Source of the DNA: Candidatus Ruthia sp. Plio_17_S18
GTDB taxonomy: Bacteria > Pseudomonadota > Gammaproteobacteria > PS1 > Pseudothioglobaceae
Length of the DNA stretch: 64,000 nt
Direction: 5' to 3'
Assembly: GCA_021730105.1 (NCBI GenBank)
Contig: CP072538.1
Coordinates: 1,053,161 to 1,117,160 of the forward strand
Position numbers and translations under genes: made by a program. This document shows, piece by piece, positions 1 to 9,290 of this stretch; the stretch's first letter is position 1; the number at the start of each line of letters is the position of its first letter. The notes under the pieces were generated by a model. The model searched no databases, was not told where the DNA came from, and worked only from the letters and a program-made list of their open reading frames with translations.

Positions 1-1
1 T

Positions 2-1216
2 GAACAATTTTTAAACCAACCAAAAATTGTTAAGATAAAAACCAAGACAGAAACAGCAACCACCATTACCCAAAAATACTGCATGGTTAGTGGCTTATCA
101 CAAAAATTAGAAGCCTTAACTCGCATTCTTGAAGTCACTACCTTTGATGCGATGATTATTTTCGTTAGAACCAAAATACTCACGACAGAATTGGAAAAAA
201 AGCTATCCTCCTGTGGATTTTCGGCAGAAGCCATTAACAGCGATATTCAACAAAGCCAACGAGAACGCATTATCACTAACTACAAAAAAGGCAAAATTGA
301 CATTCTTATTGCCACCGATGTTGCTGCCCGTGGTTTAGATGTAGAGCGCATCTCACACGTGATTAATTACGATATCCCTCAAGACGCTGAATCTTATGTA
401 CACCGCATTGGAAGAACAGGACGCGCAGGCCGAAAAGGTGATGCCATTTTATTCGTATCAAACCGTGAAAGGCGTATGCTCAGTACTATTGAACGTGTTA
501 CTCGCCAAAAAATCACACCTATTGAACTACCCAGTGCAAAGATTATTAATGCCAAACGCATTGAAGTATTCAAACAAAACATAGCACAAATCATCAACAA
601 TAAAAACTTAGACATATTTGAAAAATTAGTCAACGAATTCCAACAAGAAAACCCAGAAATTGAAATCTCAAAAATCTCTGCTGCCTTGGCATTCATTGCA
701 CAAGGTAATGAACCATTGCTTTTATCAGAAAAAGAGTCAAATTTTGGTAGCAATCAAACACAAAAAGAAGAAAAAATAATCCCTATTAAAGCCGAACCAC
801 TGAAGGACTGCCCGAAAATTCCAATGTGTCGTTATAAGATTGAAGTGGGCAATAATAATAATGTTAAGCCTGGTAATATTTTAGGTGCAGTTGTCAATGA
901 GGCTGATATGGATAGTGAATATATCGGCTCAATTCAAATTTTTGATCATTGCTCGACCATTGATTTACCAGATGAGATGCCAGATGAGGTATTTGAGGTT
1001 TTAAAAAAGACCGTGGTTTGTGGCAAGCGTCTAAACATTGTCGAACTCACTGAAAAAAATAACAAGATCACTATAGGAGGGCAAGCAGGAAAGCGTAATT
1101 TTGGTCGTGGAAAATTCTCCAAGGATAAAAGCAACAACCGACGTAGCAATAAAGACTATCATGGCAAAAACAAAAGATATGACAAACACGTCAGAAAACC
1201 AAAATTTTCACGATAA
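2..1216 (+). CDS. deaD: DEAD-box ATP-dependent RNA helicase, DeaD/CsdA type (5' end outside window)
   Basis: This is the C-terminal part of a DEAD-box RNA helicase that remodels structured RNA, probably in ribosome assembly and cold adaptation. The reading frame is open from base 2, so the gene starts upstream of the window. RecA domain 2 is visible with the ARGLD motif and the HRIGRTGRAGR motif VI. A DbpA-like RNA-binding domain follows (around GNILGAVVNEADMDSEYIG), then a basic Arg/Lys/Asn-rich tail ending in RKPKFSR. The auxiliary domain plus basic tail favours DeaD over RhlB or SrmB. A second family member, DbpA, lies at 31.3-32.7 kb. The gene looks intact within the window. Confidence 0.9.
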   Translation, partial: EQFLNQPKIVKIKTKTETATTITQKYCMVSGLSQKLEALTRILEVTTFDAMIIFVRTKILTTELEKKLSSCGFSAEAINSDIQQSQRERIITNYKKGKIDILIATDVAARGLDVERISHVINYDIPQDAESYVHRIGRTGRAGRKGDAILFVSNRERRMLSTIERVTRQKITPIELPSAKIINAKRIEVFKQNIAQIINNKNLDIFEKLVNEFQQENPEIEISKISAALAFIAQGNEPLLLSEKESNFGSNQTQKEEKIIPIKAEPLKDCPKIPMCRYKIEVGNNNNVKPGNILGAVVNEADMDSEYIGSIQIFDHCSTIDLPDEMPDEVFEVLKKTVVCGKRLNIVELTEKNNKITIGGQAGKRNFGRGKFSKDKSNNRRSNKDYHGKNKRYDKHVRKPKFSR

Positions 1217-1219
1217 GAT

Positions 1220-2186
1220 AAAACATAATGAAGTTATCGCGTTTTTTCCTTTTTTAGCCTGGCATTTAGTTGCAGGGCCAACCACGGCCTTTCTATCGTG
1301 GTTTTTTCTGCCATTAGTCACCACGCAGAGCCACGCAGTGCTGAATTTGTATCATTAGCACTCACACTCACTTTTCTTGCTGGCGTTTATCAGCTGGCAT
1401 TTGGCTTAGCACGGCTTAGGCTCAATGATTAATTTTGTTTCACACACGGTCATTATTGGCTTTACAGCAGGTGCAGCTATTTTAATTGTCAGTAGTCAAT
1501 TAAAGCACATCACAGATATCTTGGTACCCAGGGGCGAATCCTTTATCCATAATTTAATGGACCTCTATCAAGGTGCTGGAGATTCTAATATTTATCTCAT
1601 TATTATTGCCTTAGCAACCCTCATCACAACCGTTTTAACCAAAAAGTTCTTTCCAAAATTTACTAATTTACTTAAGCGTTTTTCCTCTCATTAGTTTTAT
1701 TTCTTAGCAAAACTTCCACGACTGCCATTCCTACTTTATCCTTAGACAATGCCCAAGCCAATGGCAACAAGAAGTTTATCAATATCAATAAAAAACCTAT
1801 CAAACAATGTCCTCAACTCAACATTATTCGTATTGACATGTATATTTATTTTGGCTCGGTTAATCACATTCAAAAACGCATTGCTGCCATCGTAGAAAAC
1901 GAACGTATTAATCATATTTTAATTGTTGATAGTGGTATTAATTTTATTGGCCTAGCAGGCACAGAGGCATTCATTTCAGAAAACAATCGCCTAGTAAAAA
2001 CAGTGGTGGATTATATTTTTAGTTTATGAGTTTGCTGACAAGTCGCATCGCATGTCATCCAACAAATTGGCAGATAACACTCTTTCTACTCAAAATCACA
2101 AGCCATTAATCGTATTCATAAAAAACTAGAACAAAAAACCTGTGCAACCTGTCAAGCACTTATTTTTAACGAATGTAAACCTTAAT
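1220..2186 (+). pseudogene. SulP-family anion permease, broken
   Basis: Remnants of a SulP (sulfate/bicarbonate) permease lie in order but in different frames. An N-terminal piece reads FFPFLAWHLVAGPTTAF. A middle piece reads FLAGVYQLAFGLARL, followed by a frameshift and VSHTVIIGFTAGAAILI. A C-terminal STAS piece contains LNIIRIDMYIYFGSVNHIQ and VDSGINFIGLAGTEAF, and the tail CATCQALIFNEC ends near 2186. The remnant is about 0.97 kb against roughly 1.6 kb for the family, so part of the membrane domain is also deleted near 1.7 kb. It cannot make a working transporter. The family call is firm, but the substrate (sulfate or bicarbonate) cannot be told. Confidence 0.85.
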
Positions 2187-2356
2187 AACAAAAAATATGC
2201 TAAAATTAGGGTTGCTGTGAAGAATATGCCAATAAAAAATTAGTTTTGGGCTACAGCTGCTATTTATATCTATGTTGTTGATTGATTCATTGTCGGTTTT
2301 CGTACTCTATAAAGGTGGTCTATTTTTTCGGTAATTTTTAACTTATAGGAGACACA

Positions 2357-2560
2357 ATGTCTACAACAGGAAAAGTCAAATGGTTTGACGCAAAAAAAGG
2401 GTTTGGTTTTATTGAACAAGAAAGTGGTGACGATGTATTTGTTCATTTTCGCGCTATTCAAGGTGATGGCTACAAATCATTAGAAGAAGGTCAAGAAGTA
2501 GAGTTTGACCTAGAAGATGGTGAAAAAGGTCCGCAAGCTGCGAATGTTTACCCAAAATAA
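2357..2560 (+). CDS. Cold-shock domain protein, CspA family
   Basis: This 67-residue single-domain cold-shock protein is an RNA/ssDNA chaperone that melts secondary structure and antiterminates transcription. The RNP1 motif KGFGFIE and the RNP2 motif DVFVHF are intact, and length and fold order match CspA/CspE. The start is set by a good ribosome-binding site (taggagacac) just before ATG. A stretch of about 170 bases between the dead permease and the ATG could hold a long leader as in other csp genes. A clear terminator follows, so it is probably transcribed alone. Confidence 0.95.
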   Translation: MSTTGKVKWFDAKKGFGFIEQESGDDVFVHFRAIQGDGYKSLEEGQEVEFDLEDGEKGPQAANVYPK

Positions 2561-2582
2561 TTTAATAATTATTTAAATAAAG

Positions 2583-2609
2583 AACCCAGTTTAATAGCTG
2601 GGTTTTTTA
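2583..2609 (+). terminator. Rho-independent terminator after the cold-shock gene
   Basis: AACCCAG and CTGGGTT form a 7-bp stem around an 8-base AT-rich loop, directly followed by a run of T. It lies 23 bases after the cold-shock stop codon. Confidence 0.85.
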
Positions 2610-2932
2610 TTGTCTACAATAATATATCTTATTCTAATAACTACTCTCTCCAACCGTTTCTCATACCATAGCCTACTTTATATCTATAAGTGCATTTGTT
2701 ATTGCCATTTAAATTCTATAGCAAATAAGCCATGATCTAAATTTAACTCTGTTTTTTATTATTTGTTGTTATAGAGTTGAGCCAAACCATATTATAGTGC
2801 GGGCTAGCCAATCCCCAATACAAATAACCCCATAAAGGTTGTATTTTTTCGCCACACTCTTATTGACTATTTAGATAGCCATCCCAACCATTTTTGATAT
2901 TTTCCCAACCGCCTTTCGTAGCACTCTATACT
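2610..2932. other. Non-coding stretch, probably gene debris
   Basis: No credible gene is visible. The minus strand has short open stretches (for example LYWGLASPHYNMVW near 2.8 kb) broken by stops. They may be the eroded 3' end of the unknown gene that follows, but no family is recognisable. Confidence 0.5.
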
Positions 2933-3256
2933 TTACGGGCTACCCTCACCTATTTTATTACCAACTCGTCTCGCACTATATTTACCCGTTTGTTGCCACC
3001 AATTACCAAATCTATCTTTAAAAGTAACATTGTGGTAATTGCTTTCAATACAACGGCTAGGTTTATCAGCTCCTGTAAAACAAGAACAAGGCAAATACTC
3101 ATCAATATCTATTATTCCAGTCTTCATATTTTTTAGAGCTTAAAATAGGAATATGCTTTGGTCCAATTAACGAATTGATAAAAGCAGAAACATAATATCT
3201 TTCACCAGTATTTAACCGCTGTGAATCAACGGATGACTCTAAAGAACCTTTTGCCA
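2933..3256 (-). pseudogene. Unknown protein, frameshifted remnant
   Basis: A minus-strand frame opens at ATG 3256 (MAKGSLESSVDSQRLNTGE) and runs about 50 codons to a double stop near LSSKKYEDWNNRY. The reading continues in a shifted frame as TGIIDIDEYLPCSCFTGADK and further to 2933. The join at a run of A bases suggests one broken gene. The second half has paired cysteines (PCSCF, SRCIES), as in small secreted or extracytoplasmic proteins. No family is recognised, and it could be the front of a longer gene whose end lies in the debris at 2.6-2.9 kb. Confidence 0.4.
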
Positions 3257-3379
3257 TATATAAGTCGGATCATTTAATATCTTGAATGTTAAATATTTTT
3301 ATCTCTTGATTCTTTTTTAACTGCTTTTACTCTCAAAAGCAACAAAGCAAATTGATGAGCTTTTATTTAGCGTGATTAC

Positions 3380-4120
3380 GGTTTTTGCTGATGTATTAAT
3401 TGATATGGTGTTAAAAGTAACAACCCAACTGTTGCTAACATTTTACTTACTATATCTAAATCAAAAAATGTGATTTCTCCATGTTCATCTGAAGCCTTGA
3501 TAGTTAAGTCAAAAGGCGAGGTAAGTTGCAATTTATCATTACCCCTAAACTTCAAAAAAAAGCACTCTAGATTTTCTATTACCTATTCTAAACTTACTAA
3601 TACTCTCCCCCTTAAACTTAAATTCATTGCCATCATTATCTAACAACACTGCATAGCCGTTTTTAAAATCGACATCAAAAAACTTAATTTTGATAAATAT
3701 TTGATTTGAATAATAATAACCTTTCCACGTTTGCTAATTTTTTCAATATGAATAGTAAAATAATTAGACGATACACAAGATGAATTATTACCATACTTGG
3801 TATCTTATGCAAATAAGCCAAAAACTACTTATAAATATTAAAGTTCTGATTAAATTTTTCATGATATACCTATCCCTTGTTTTGCCTAAATATTTAAATG
3901 CTTCTTCACTAAATTCTCTAATTCTTATTTGCGCTTTGGTAATAGCGGAACAAATAGGAGTTGCGGTCTTTTGAGATATACTATCTCTAGTTACATCATC
4001 TCCTAAGTAATAAGCATATCTGTTTTTTATTAAAAAAACCAAACGCAATTAGTATTAACCAGAAAATTGCAAAACCACTCTCACCTTGAAGTGACAGTAT
4101 TCCTATAAACACTATGATGC
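3380..4120 (-). pseudogene. Unknown membrane protein, multiply frameshifted
   Basis: Minus-strand coding traces run through several frames. A hydrophobic start (FAIFWLILIAFGFF) shifts into IKNRYAYYLGDDVTRDSISQ and continues for about 85 residues, ending in a second hydrophobic segment (LIFISSFWLICIRY). After further shifts come VDFKNGYAVLLDNDGNEFK and FDLTIKASDEHGEITFFDLD, ending in LATVGLLLLTPYQLIHQ near 3.38 kb. These look like parts of one protein with N-terminal and C-terminal membrane segments around a soluble domain. The family is not recognised. At least three shifts make it non-functional. Confidence 0.45.
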
Positions 4121-4158
4121 CAAATCATAGACTATAAAGTCTCAAGCAATCGGCAGTT

Positions 4159-4284
4159 CTATTTGTTTTTGCCACATCTAGGACATTTGGATGGAAATGC
4201 ACCCGCGGTGCATGTGATTACACCAAACACTTGCACGAGCTCTATTAGTACATTGTCCAACTGGAACAATTGAAAAAGCCCCAC
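4159..4284 (-). pseudogene. Small zinc-ribbon-like remnant
   Basis: A 41-codon minus-strand frame from GTG 4284 ends in ITCTAGAFPSKCPRCGKNK. The CPRC pair and a preceding Cys resemble the end of a zinc-ribbon protein. No ribosome-binding site or complete domain is visible, and it sits among other broken genes. It is most likely a 3' fragment. Confidence 0.3.
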
Positions 4285-4299
4285 CTATTTTTTATCCCC

Positions 4300-4861
4300 T
4301 TAAAACTTGTAAACAACACCTAGTTAATACAAATTAGTCCTTATATCTTCCTTCTCTGCAACTGCATCTTGCAAGCCAGTTCTGACATTAACAGCAGTTA
4401 ATAATATTTGAGCTTCCTTATCAGAAATATTTATATTTCCAGCCCATGCACCTATGGGTCCCTAAAAATCCTGCTAAAAGACCACCAAGTGCAAGATTTG
4501 AACCACCTGCATTGTTGTCTGAAAAAATAATGCTTGGAGTGATTATCCAATCAGCACTAATCATATTTCCCGATGCTGTGTTTTTATTACTGGCCAATTC
4601 TACAGCAGATGCAAGTGCTATTTCTCTTTCTAATGCTTTGGATGCTTCGCCTCTATCTACCACTTGAAAACAATTACTTTTTGCCATCATTAGTTTTATC
4701 ATTGGAATAGGGCTAGGTAAATTATGCTGTGTTAAAACAGCATAAGGATTTTTAGAAGACTCAGGTTCGACCAGTGCTGCAACCCCAAGAGGTTTAGCTC
4801 ATTTTTTTAATTCTTTAGCTTGAGCGGTAACAGCATTATTAGCCTCGCCACCTGTTTTCAT
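4300..4861 (-). pseudogene. CsgG/HfaB-type outer-membrane lipoprotein, broken
   Basis: The gene starts at ATG 4861 behind a strong ribosome-binding site (aaaggagaaat). It is stopped by TGA after about 20 codons at a run of A bases. The same frame then continues as KPLGVAALVE and KSNCFQVVDRGEASKALERE, followed by SADWIITPSIIFSDNNAGG. A shift then leads to DKEAQILLTAVNVRTGLQDA and more stops. The VVDRG motif, the acidic ADW.ITPSI strand and the VRTG stretch are typical of the CsgG/HfaB family of secretion-channel lipoproteins. At least two lesions make it non-functional. Its neighbour at 4871-5270 ends 9 bases upstream, which suggests one former operon. Confidence 0.7.
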
Positions 4862-4870
4862 ATTTCTCCT

Positions 4871-5270
4871 TTATTTAATTTTTTTTCTTAACTCAAGTGA
4901 ACCAACATGCTTACCTGAATAATTTCCTTCAACGATCAACTTATTAGGTTTTTTTAACCAATTCCCAGTGATGCTTTGTGCCATTATTAGCCTTAAGATA
5001 AATTTCTATACCTTTGTAATAACCAGTAAGATTAAGTTTCCACTCTTGCTTCTTTTTGTTGAATTTTTCTTTTCCTGTTATTTTTCCACCTACTGCTTCT
5101 AGTTGAAAAAATACATCTGAGCTCCAAGTTCTACCAGAACTAACTGCCTCACCATGCCAAAAACCCGTTATGTCTTTATCTGTTAATGATGTAACATTTT
5201 TAGCATTAGCTTGAAAGGTTGCTAAAAACAAAATGGTAATAATTGGCAAGATAACTATAAATTTATTCAT
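4871..5270 (-). pseudogene. Small secreted protein, frameshifted at a poly-A run
   Basis: A 108-codon frame from ATG 5270 begins with a clear signal peptide (FIVILPIITILFLATFQANA) and a mature part rich in Lys, Trp and Gly (DITGFWHGEAVSSGRTW). It stops at 4944 just after a run of seven A bases. Removing one A restores a longer frame, PNKLIVEGNYSGKHVGSLEL, ending at 4871, just before the CsgG-type gene. The original protein was therefore about 132 residues and probably periplasmic. The alternating strand pattern suggests a small beta-barrel, but no family is recognised. The shift could be a true lesion or be partly bypassed by slippage at the A run. Confidence 0.6.
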
Positions 5271-5355
5271 CTTTCCTTGTTGTAAGTATATTATAAAATT
5301 TTCAGTTACTTCTCAATATGAGGCTAAAACAGACTCATTATACATAGAACCTAAA

Positions 5356-5622
5356 ATGGGTTTAATGGAAAATTTAAAATTCAGAAAATCTATACATTCC
5401 AAAGAACATGTTAACCTTCGAAAATTTTGGAAAAGTAAGCGGGAAGCACTGGGTTTGTCTCAACGGGCATTTGCTAGAAAACATAATTACGACTATTCAC
5501 TCATTAGCAAAATTGAGCGTGGCGATAGAAGACTTGACAGTATTGAAACTGTTCAATATTGTGAAAACTTAAAGGTTAATCCTTATGAATTAATTGATAT
5601 TATTTTAGAAAGTGTGGGTTGA
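5356..5622 (+). CDS. XRE-family helix-turn-helix regulator
   Basis: This is a small DNA-binding protein of about 88 residues from ATG 5356. The HTH_3 domain covers roughly residues 20-80: LRKFWKSKREALGLSQRAFA, then DYSLISKIERGDRRLDSIET. This is the classic SQ..A..... S.ISKIERG pattern. The frame is open further upstream to 5233, but that part overlaps the opposite gene and has no homology signal. No good ribosome-binding site precedes 5356, so ATG 5365 is also possible. It stands alone between decayed secreted genes and sbcB, and its target is unknown. It could be a leftover from a lost mobile or toxin-antitoxin locus, though no partner is seen. Confidence 0.7.
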   Translation: MGLMENLKFRKSIHSKEHVNLRKFWKSKREALGLSQRAFARKHNYDYSLISKIERGDRRLDSIETVQYCENLKVNPYELIDIILESVG

Positions 5623-5701
5623 AGAATATACAATAATTTTTGCTTAAATTTAGACACGGTAAGCGTATTTTCAAATAAGTCATACATTAAACTAACTTTC
5701 C

Positions 5702-7117
5702 ATGAAAACATTTTATTGGTACGACTATGAAACTTTTGGCATTTCACCAAAAATAGATAGAATCTCACAATTTGCTGGCATCAGGACTGATGAAAATTTT
5801 AATATTCTAGATGAGCAAATGTTTTATTGCAAGCCAACTCATGATTGCTTGCCATCGCATGAGGCTTGTTTTATAACTGGTATTAGTCCGCAATTATGTG
5901 AACAACAAGGCATGATTGAACATGAATTTATTAAAAAAATTCATGTTCAATTCTCAACGCCAAACACCTGTGTTGTGGGCTACAATTCAATTCGTTTTGA
6001 TGATGAATTTACGCGTCACACACTGTATCGTAATTTTATCGACCCGTATACTTGGCATTGGCAAAATGGCAATACTCGTTGGGATATATTAGATGTTGTA
6101 CGACTGTGTTATGCGCTTAAAAAAGATACTAGCCTTAAATGGGTTTATGATGAACAAAGCAAGCCAATATTTAAACTTGATCAATTGTCACTTGCTAATG
6201 ATATTGAGCATGTAAATGCACACGATGCTCTGGCTGATGTACGTGCCACTATTGCCATTGCTAAAATTATCAAGCAAACACAACCTAAGCTATTTGACTA
6301 CAGTTTTAGCTTAAGAGAAAAGAAAACAGTCGCCTCTAAAATTAGCCTATTTGAGCCAATGTTGCATACAACTGGCATGTATCCAGCACAGCTGTCTTGT
6401 ACTCGATTGTCCGTTGCGCTGGCTTATCATCCTGAGTATAACGACCGAACGCTGGTGTTTAACCTTGATCAAGACCCTTGTATTTTGCTAGAACTTGACA
6501 TTGAAACACTTAAAACCTTGATATTTACCAAGCAATCTGAACTACCAAAAGAACAAGAAAGATTACAAATTAAAGAGTTTATTTTTAATAAAAGTCCAAT
6601 GTTCGTTCCCAATATTTATAAACTTGAACCAAAAATTGGTAAGCAGTTAAATATTGATATGAATCAATGTATGCGGCATCTCGCTTTTATCAAAGACAAC
6701 CAACTCAAGATTAGTAAAGTCGTACAAAATTTATACAAAAACGATCAAAAACGCATTGCAACAAAAGAGGTAGACCAATCACTTTATGATGGTTTTATTG
6801 ACAATGCTGATAAGCGTATTTGTGATCAAATCCAGACCTTATCTGTTGATGAATTAAAAGAATTTCATCCAAAATTTAAAGATGGCAAGCTCTCAACATT
6901 ACTCATGCATTTTAAGGCTAGAAATTATCCTGGTACTTTAACTGAAGACGAAAAAGAAGATTGGTTTGAAACTGTACAAGGGCGAGTCCAAACGGGTGAA
7001 AATGGCTATACAACTATTGATGATTACCTAGCAAGAATTAACGCAATAAGGAAACAACACCCAGGTCAAGAAGAATTATGGCAACAACTTGAGAATTATG
7101 GCAAGTCGTTCTTTTAG
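5702..7117 (+). CDS. sbcB: Exodeoxyribonuclease I
   Basis: This 3'-5' ssDNA exonuclease acts in mismatch repair and suppresses RecF-pathway hairpins. The DEDDh catalytic residues are visible: D8 and E10 in YDYETFG, D100/D101 in NSIRFDDEF, and H174 and D179 in AHDALADVRA. The C-terminal half matches the SH3-like and helical domains of ExoI. At 471 residues it is full length (E. coli about 475). The gene stands alone, with short spacers to the XRE gene and to nth. Confidence 0.95.
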   Translation: MKTFYWYDYETFGISPKIDRISQFAGIRTDENFNILDEQMFYCKPTHDCLPSHEACFITGISPQLCEQQGMIEHEFIKKIHVQFSTPNTCVVGYNSIRFDDEFTRHTLYRNFIDPYTWHWQNGNTRWDILDVVRLCYALKKDTSLKWVYDEQSKPIFKLDQLSLANDIEHVNAHDALADVRATIAIAKIIKQTQPKLFDYSFSLREKKTVASKISLFEPMLHTTGMYPAQLSCTRLSVALAYHPEYNDRTLVFNLDQDPCILLELDIETLKTLIFTKQSELPKEQERLQIKEFIFNKSPMFVPNIYKLEPKIGKQLNIDMNQCMRHLAFIKDNQLKISKVVQNLYKNDQKRIATKEVDQSLYDGFIDNADKRICDQIQTLSVDELKEFHPKFKDGKLSTLLMHFKARNYPGTLTEDEKEDWFETVQGRVQTGENGYTTIDDYLARINAIRKQHPGQEELWQQLENYGKSFF

Positions 7118-7123
7118 GCTGTT

Positions 7124-7152
7124 TTGCCTTATATTTAAATCTAGCGTATAAT
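7124..7152 (+). promoter_or_regulatory. Predicted sigma-70 promoter for nth
   Basis: TTGCCT at 7124-7129 and a perfect TATAAT at 7147-7152 are separated by 17 bases, with the nth start codon 34 bases downstream. The -35 matches consensus in four of six positions. Confidence 0.5.
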
Positions 7153-7185
7153 ATTTGGCATTGAGAAAAAATAAACAAAGACAAA

Positions 7186-7818
7186 ATGAACGCTGAAACA
7201 CGTACAGAAATGTTTGGAAGGTTGCTTAAAAAGATACCTAATCCAACCACAGAATTAAATTATTCAACACCGTTTGAACTACTGGTAGCTGTTACCTTAT
7301 CTGCACAGGCAACGGATAAAAGCGTTAATAAAGTCACTGATAATTTGTTTCCAATTGCCAATACGCCTAAAGCTATTTTTGAATTAGGCGAAGATACACT
7401 CCGAGACACCATAAGAACCATTGGTTTGTTTAACTCAAAAGCCAAGCACATTATTCAAGCTTGTAAAATTTTAATTGAGAAATACAACTCAGGCGTGCCA
7501 GAAACTCGTAAAGAGTTAGAAACACTACCTGGTGTTGGTCGTAAAACTGCCAATGTTGTGCTTAATACTGCCTTTGGTCATCCAACCATTGCGGTTGATA
7601 CACATATTTATCGTGTGGCAAACCGCACCGCTATTGCGAGTGGCAAAACTGTATTGGAAGTAGAGAAAAAATTGGTCAAATTCATCCCTGATGAATACCG
7701 AGTGCCTGCACACCACTTAATGATTTTACATGGTCGTTATACCTGTAAGGCTCGCTCTCCATTATGCACAGAGTGTATTTTGCTTGACCTTTGTGAATAC
7801 GAAGAGAAAAACTTATAA
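7186..7818 (+). CDS. nth: Endonuclease III
   Basis: This base-excision repair glycosylase/AP lyase removes oxidised pyrimidines. The helix-hairpin-helix LPGVGRKTANVV carries the catalytic K120, and VDTH carries D138, the same numbers as in E. coli. The four [4Fe-4S] cysteines C187, C194, C197 and C203 are all present. At 210 residues it is full length. The following DUF1841 gene starts 8 bases after its stop, so the two are probably co-transcribed from the promoter just upstream. Confidence 0.97.
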   Translation: MNAETRTEMFGRLLKKIPNPTTELNYSTPFELLVAVTLSAQATDKSVNKVTDNLFPIANTPKAIFELGEDTLRDTIRTIGLFNSKAKHIIQACKILIEKYNSGVPETRKELETLPGVGRKTANVVLNTAFGHPTIAVDTHIYRVANRTAIASGKTVLEVEKKLVKFIPDEYRVPAHHLMILHGRYTCKARSPLCTECILLDLCEYEEKNL

Positions 7819-7826
7819 ACCTTTAA

Positions 7827-8261
7827 GTGCTTTACACTCAAGACAGAACACAACAGCGGCAATTCCTTGCTAATGCTTGGCAAAAGTTTTTAAACAAGAA
7901 AATGCTTGACCCATTAGAAACTCAACTAACTCAGGTGATTGAAATACACCCTGAGTATCACAAATTAATTAGTGATATTGAATCTGACTATTTTCCAGAA
8001 CAAGGTGAAGTCAATCCTTATCTGCATATTAATCTACATCTGTCACTAAGAGAGCAACTCTCAATTAACCAGCCTCTTGGTATTAAAAATATTTATCAAA
8101 AAATATTAGCCCAAACCAAAGATTCGCATGAAACAGAGCACAAAATGATGGATTGTATTGCACAAATGATTTTTTCCGCGCAGAAAAACAACACGTCGAT
8201 GGATCATAGGTCTTATGTTCACTGTTTACAAAGCCAGCCCAGCCACACTAATGTCTATTGA
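7827..8261 (+). CDS. DUF1841 family protein
   Basis: This 144-residue protein of unknown function starts with GTG 7827, 8 bases after nth. The conserved DUF1841 pattern is present: an N-terminal DRTQQRQFLANAWQKF, the HPEYHKLI segment, NPYLHINLHLSLREQ and the HETEHKMMDC stretch. The many conserved His/Glu residues hint at metal binding, but this is not established. Length is normal for the family. Its 3' end overlaps the start of the broken kinase-like gene by 11 bases. Confidence 0.8.
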   Translation: MLYTQDRTQQRQFLANAWQKFLNKKMLDPLETQLTQVIEIHPEYHKLISDIESDYFPEQGEVNPYLHINLHLSLREQLSINQPLGIKNIYQKILAQTKDSHETEHKMMDCIAQMIFSAQKNNTSMDHRSYVHCLQSQPSHTNVY

Positions 8262-9060
8262 ATCACATATTGAAAAACATCTAAGTCAAACAATCCATTA
8301 GCACAGGATTATTTGATGCTTATAAAGTGACGCTAAATAATGGTAATCACGTTTTTATTAAATATCAATACAGTGCTAATCAACAATTACTATCAGAAGG
8401 TGGTGCGCTTTCAAAGTTGGGTAGAACAATCCATACCCCACAGTTAAGCCATTTGCTTAATGTTAGAATGGATTGAAACTACACACAATGCAAATATACA
8501 GTCACAAATGGGTGTTGAGTTGGCTAGGCTTCATCAAAATACCCATGACTATTTTGGCTTTGAATTTAGACAATCATATTGGGCAAACGCTGCAATATAA
8601 TGGAGTTGGCAAACACATCAGCGATTGGTCGGTATTTTTTTGGGAATTTCGCTTGTTGTTTCAAATTGAACTTGCCAAACAAAATGGTTATTTAAATACA
8701 CACAATTACAAGCAATTACTAAGCATAGAAAAATTATTATCCAACTTATTAGACATTAATATCAACCCAACCTTGCTACATGGAGACTTGTGGTCTGGCA
8801 ATGTTTTGAGCGGAAAAAACAATCCTTATTTTATTGATCCTGCTAGTTATTATGACCACTGCGAGGCATATTTTGCCTGAACCTTTATGTTTGGTAGATT
8901 CTCAGATGATTTTTATAACAGTTATGCAGCCATATCCTCCCACTTAAAGAAGGGTTTAACAAGCGAAAACCCTTGTATATGCTGCATTACCTTAATCATA
9001 TTAATATTTTTGGTTATAGTTACCACGCAAATGTCATGAATTGTTATGGGAGAATTAGCA
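8251..9060 (+). pseudogene. Fructosamine-kinase-like protein, broken
   Basis: The gene starts at ATG 8251 (MSIESHIEKHLSQT), overlapping the previous gene. It breaks after a few codons and continues in shifted frames: NNGNHVFIKYQYSANQQLLS, ELARLHQNTHDYFGFEF, and a long frame with HGDLWSGNVL and FIDPASYYDH. After a TGA it runs on as MFGRFSDDFYNSYAA and, after another shift, YMLHYLNHINIFGYSYHANV. HGDLWSGN and FIDPA are the catalytic-loop and metal-binding motifs of the fructosamine kinase family (protein deglycation). Several shifts and a stop show that it is dead. Confidence 0.85.
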
Positions 9061-9270
9061 AAGTTACGCGGTTTGGGCAAAAAACTGAGCAGCAATTAAA
9101 TAAAATAGGCATCTATAGCAAGCAAGATTTACAATAAATAGGTGTAATTACTACCTACATCAGGTTAGGTGAGCCACATTTATGTTTTTTATATGCACTA
9201 ACTGGCGCACTTGAGGGGTAGAAAGTTGGCTTATTGTTGAGTTGGAACAACTATAAAGTTGAGTAGGACA
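9046..9270 (+). pseudogene. TfoX C-terminal-domain protein, broken
   Basis: ATG 9046 begins GELAKLRGLGKK, which in the next frame continues TEQQLNKIGIYSKQDLQ. Stops then replace single codons in IGVITTYIRLGEP and FLYALTGALEG. This is the helix-hairpin-helix pattern of the TfoX/Sxy C-terminal domain (LRNLGPKSEQ.L..IGI). One lost A and at least two nonsense codons destroy it. Stand-alone TfoX_C proteins exist, so it need not have been a full competence regulator. Confidence 0.65.
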
Positions 9271-9290
9271 GACTTTTTAACAAAAAATAA

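Noticed and set aside
1101-1358. Open frame of 85 codons starting inside deaD
   Set aside because: Its first half is the deaD tail in another frame. Only the second half is meaningful, as part of the SulP remnant.
4446-4667. Plus-strand 73-codon frame opposite the CsgG-type remnant
   Set aside because: The minus strand gives the recognisable CsgG/HfaB motifs, so the plus-strand frame is a shadow.
5233-5355. Upstream extension of the XRE gene from ATG 5233
   Set aside because: This part overlaps the signal-peptide region of the opposite gene and adds a hydrophobic stretch not seen in XRE proteins.
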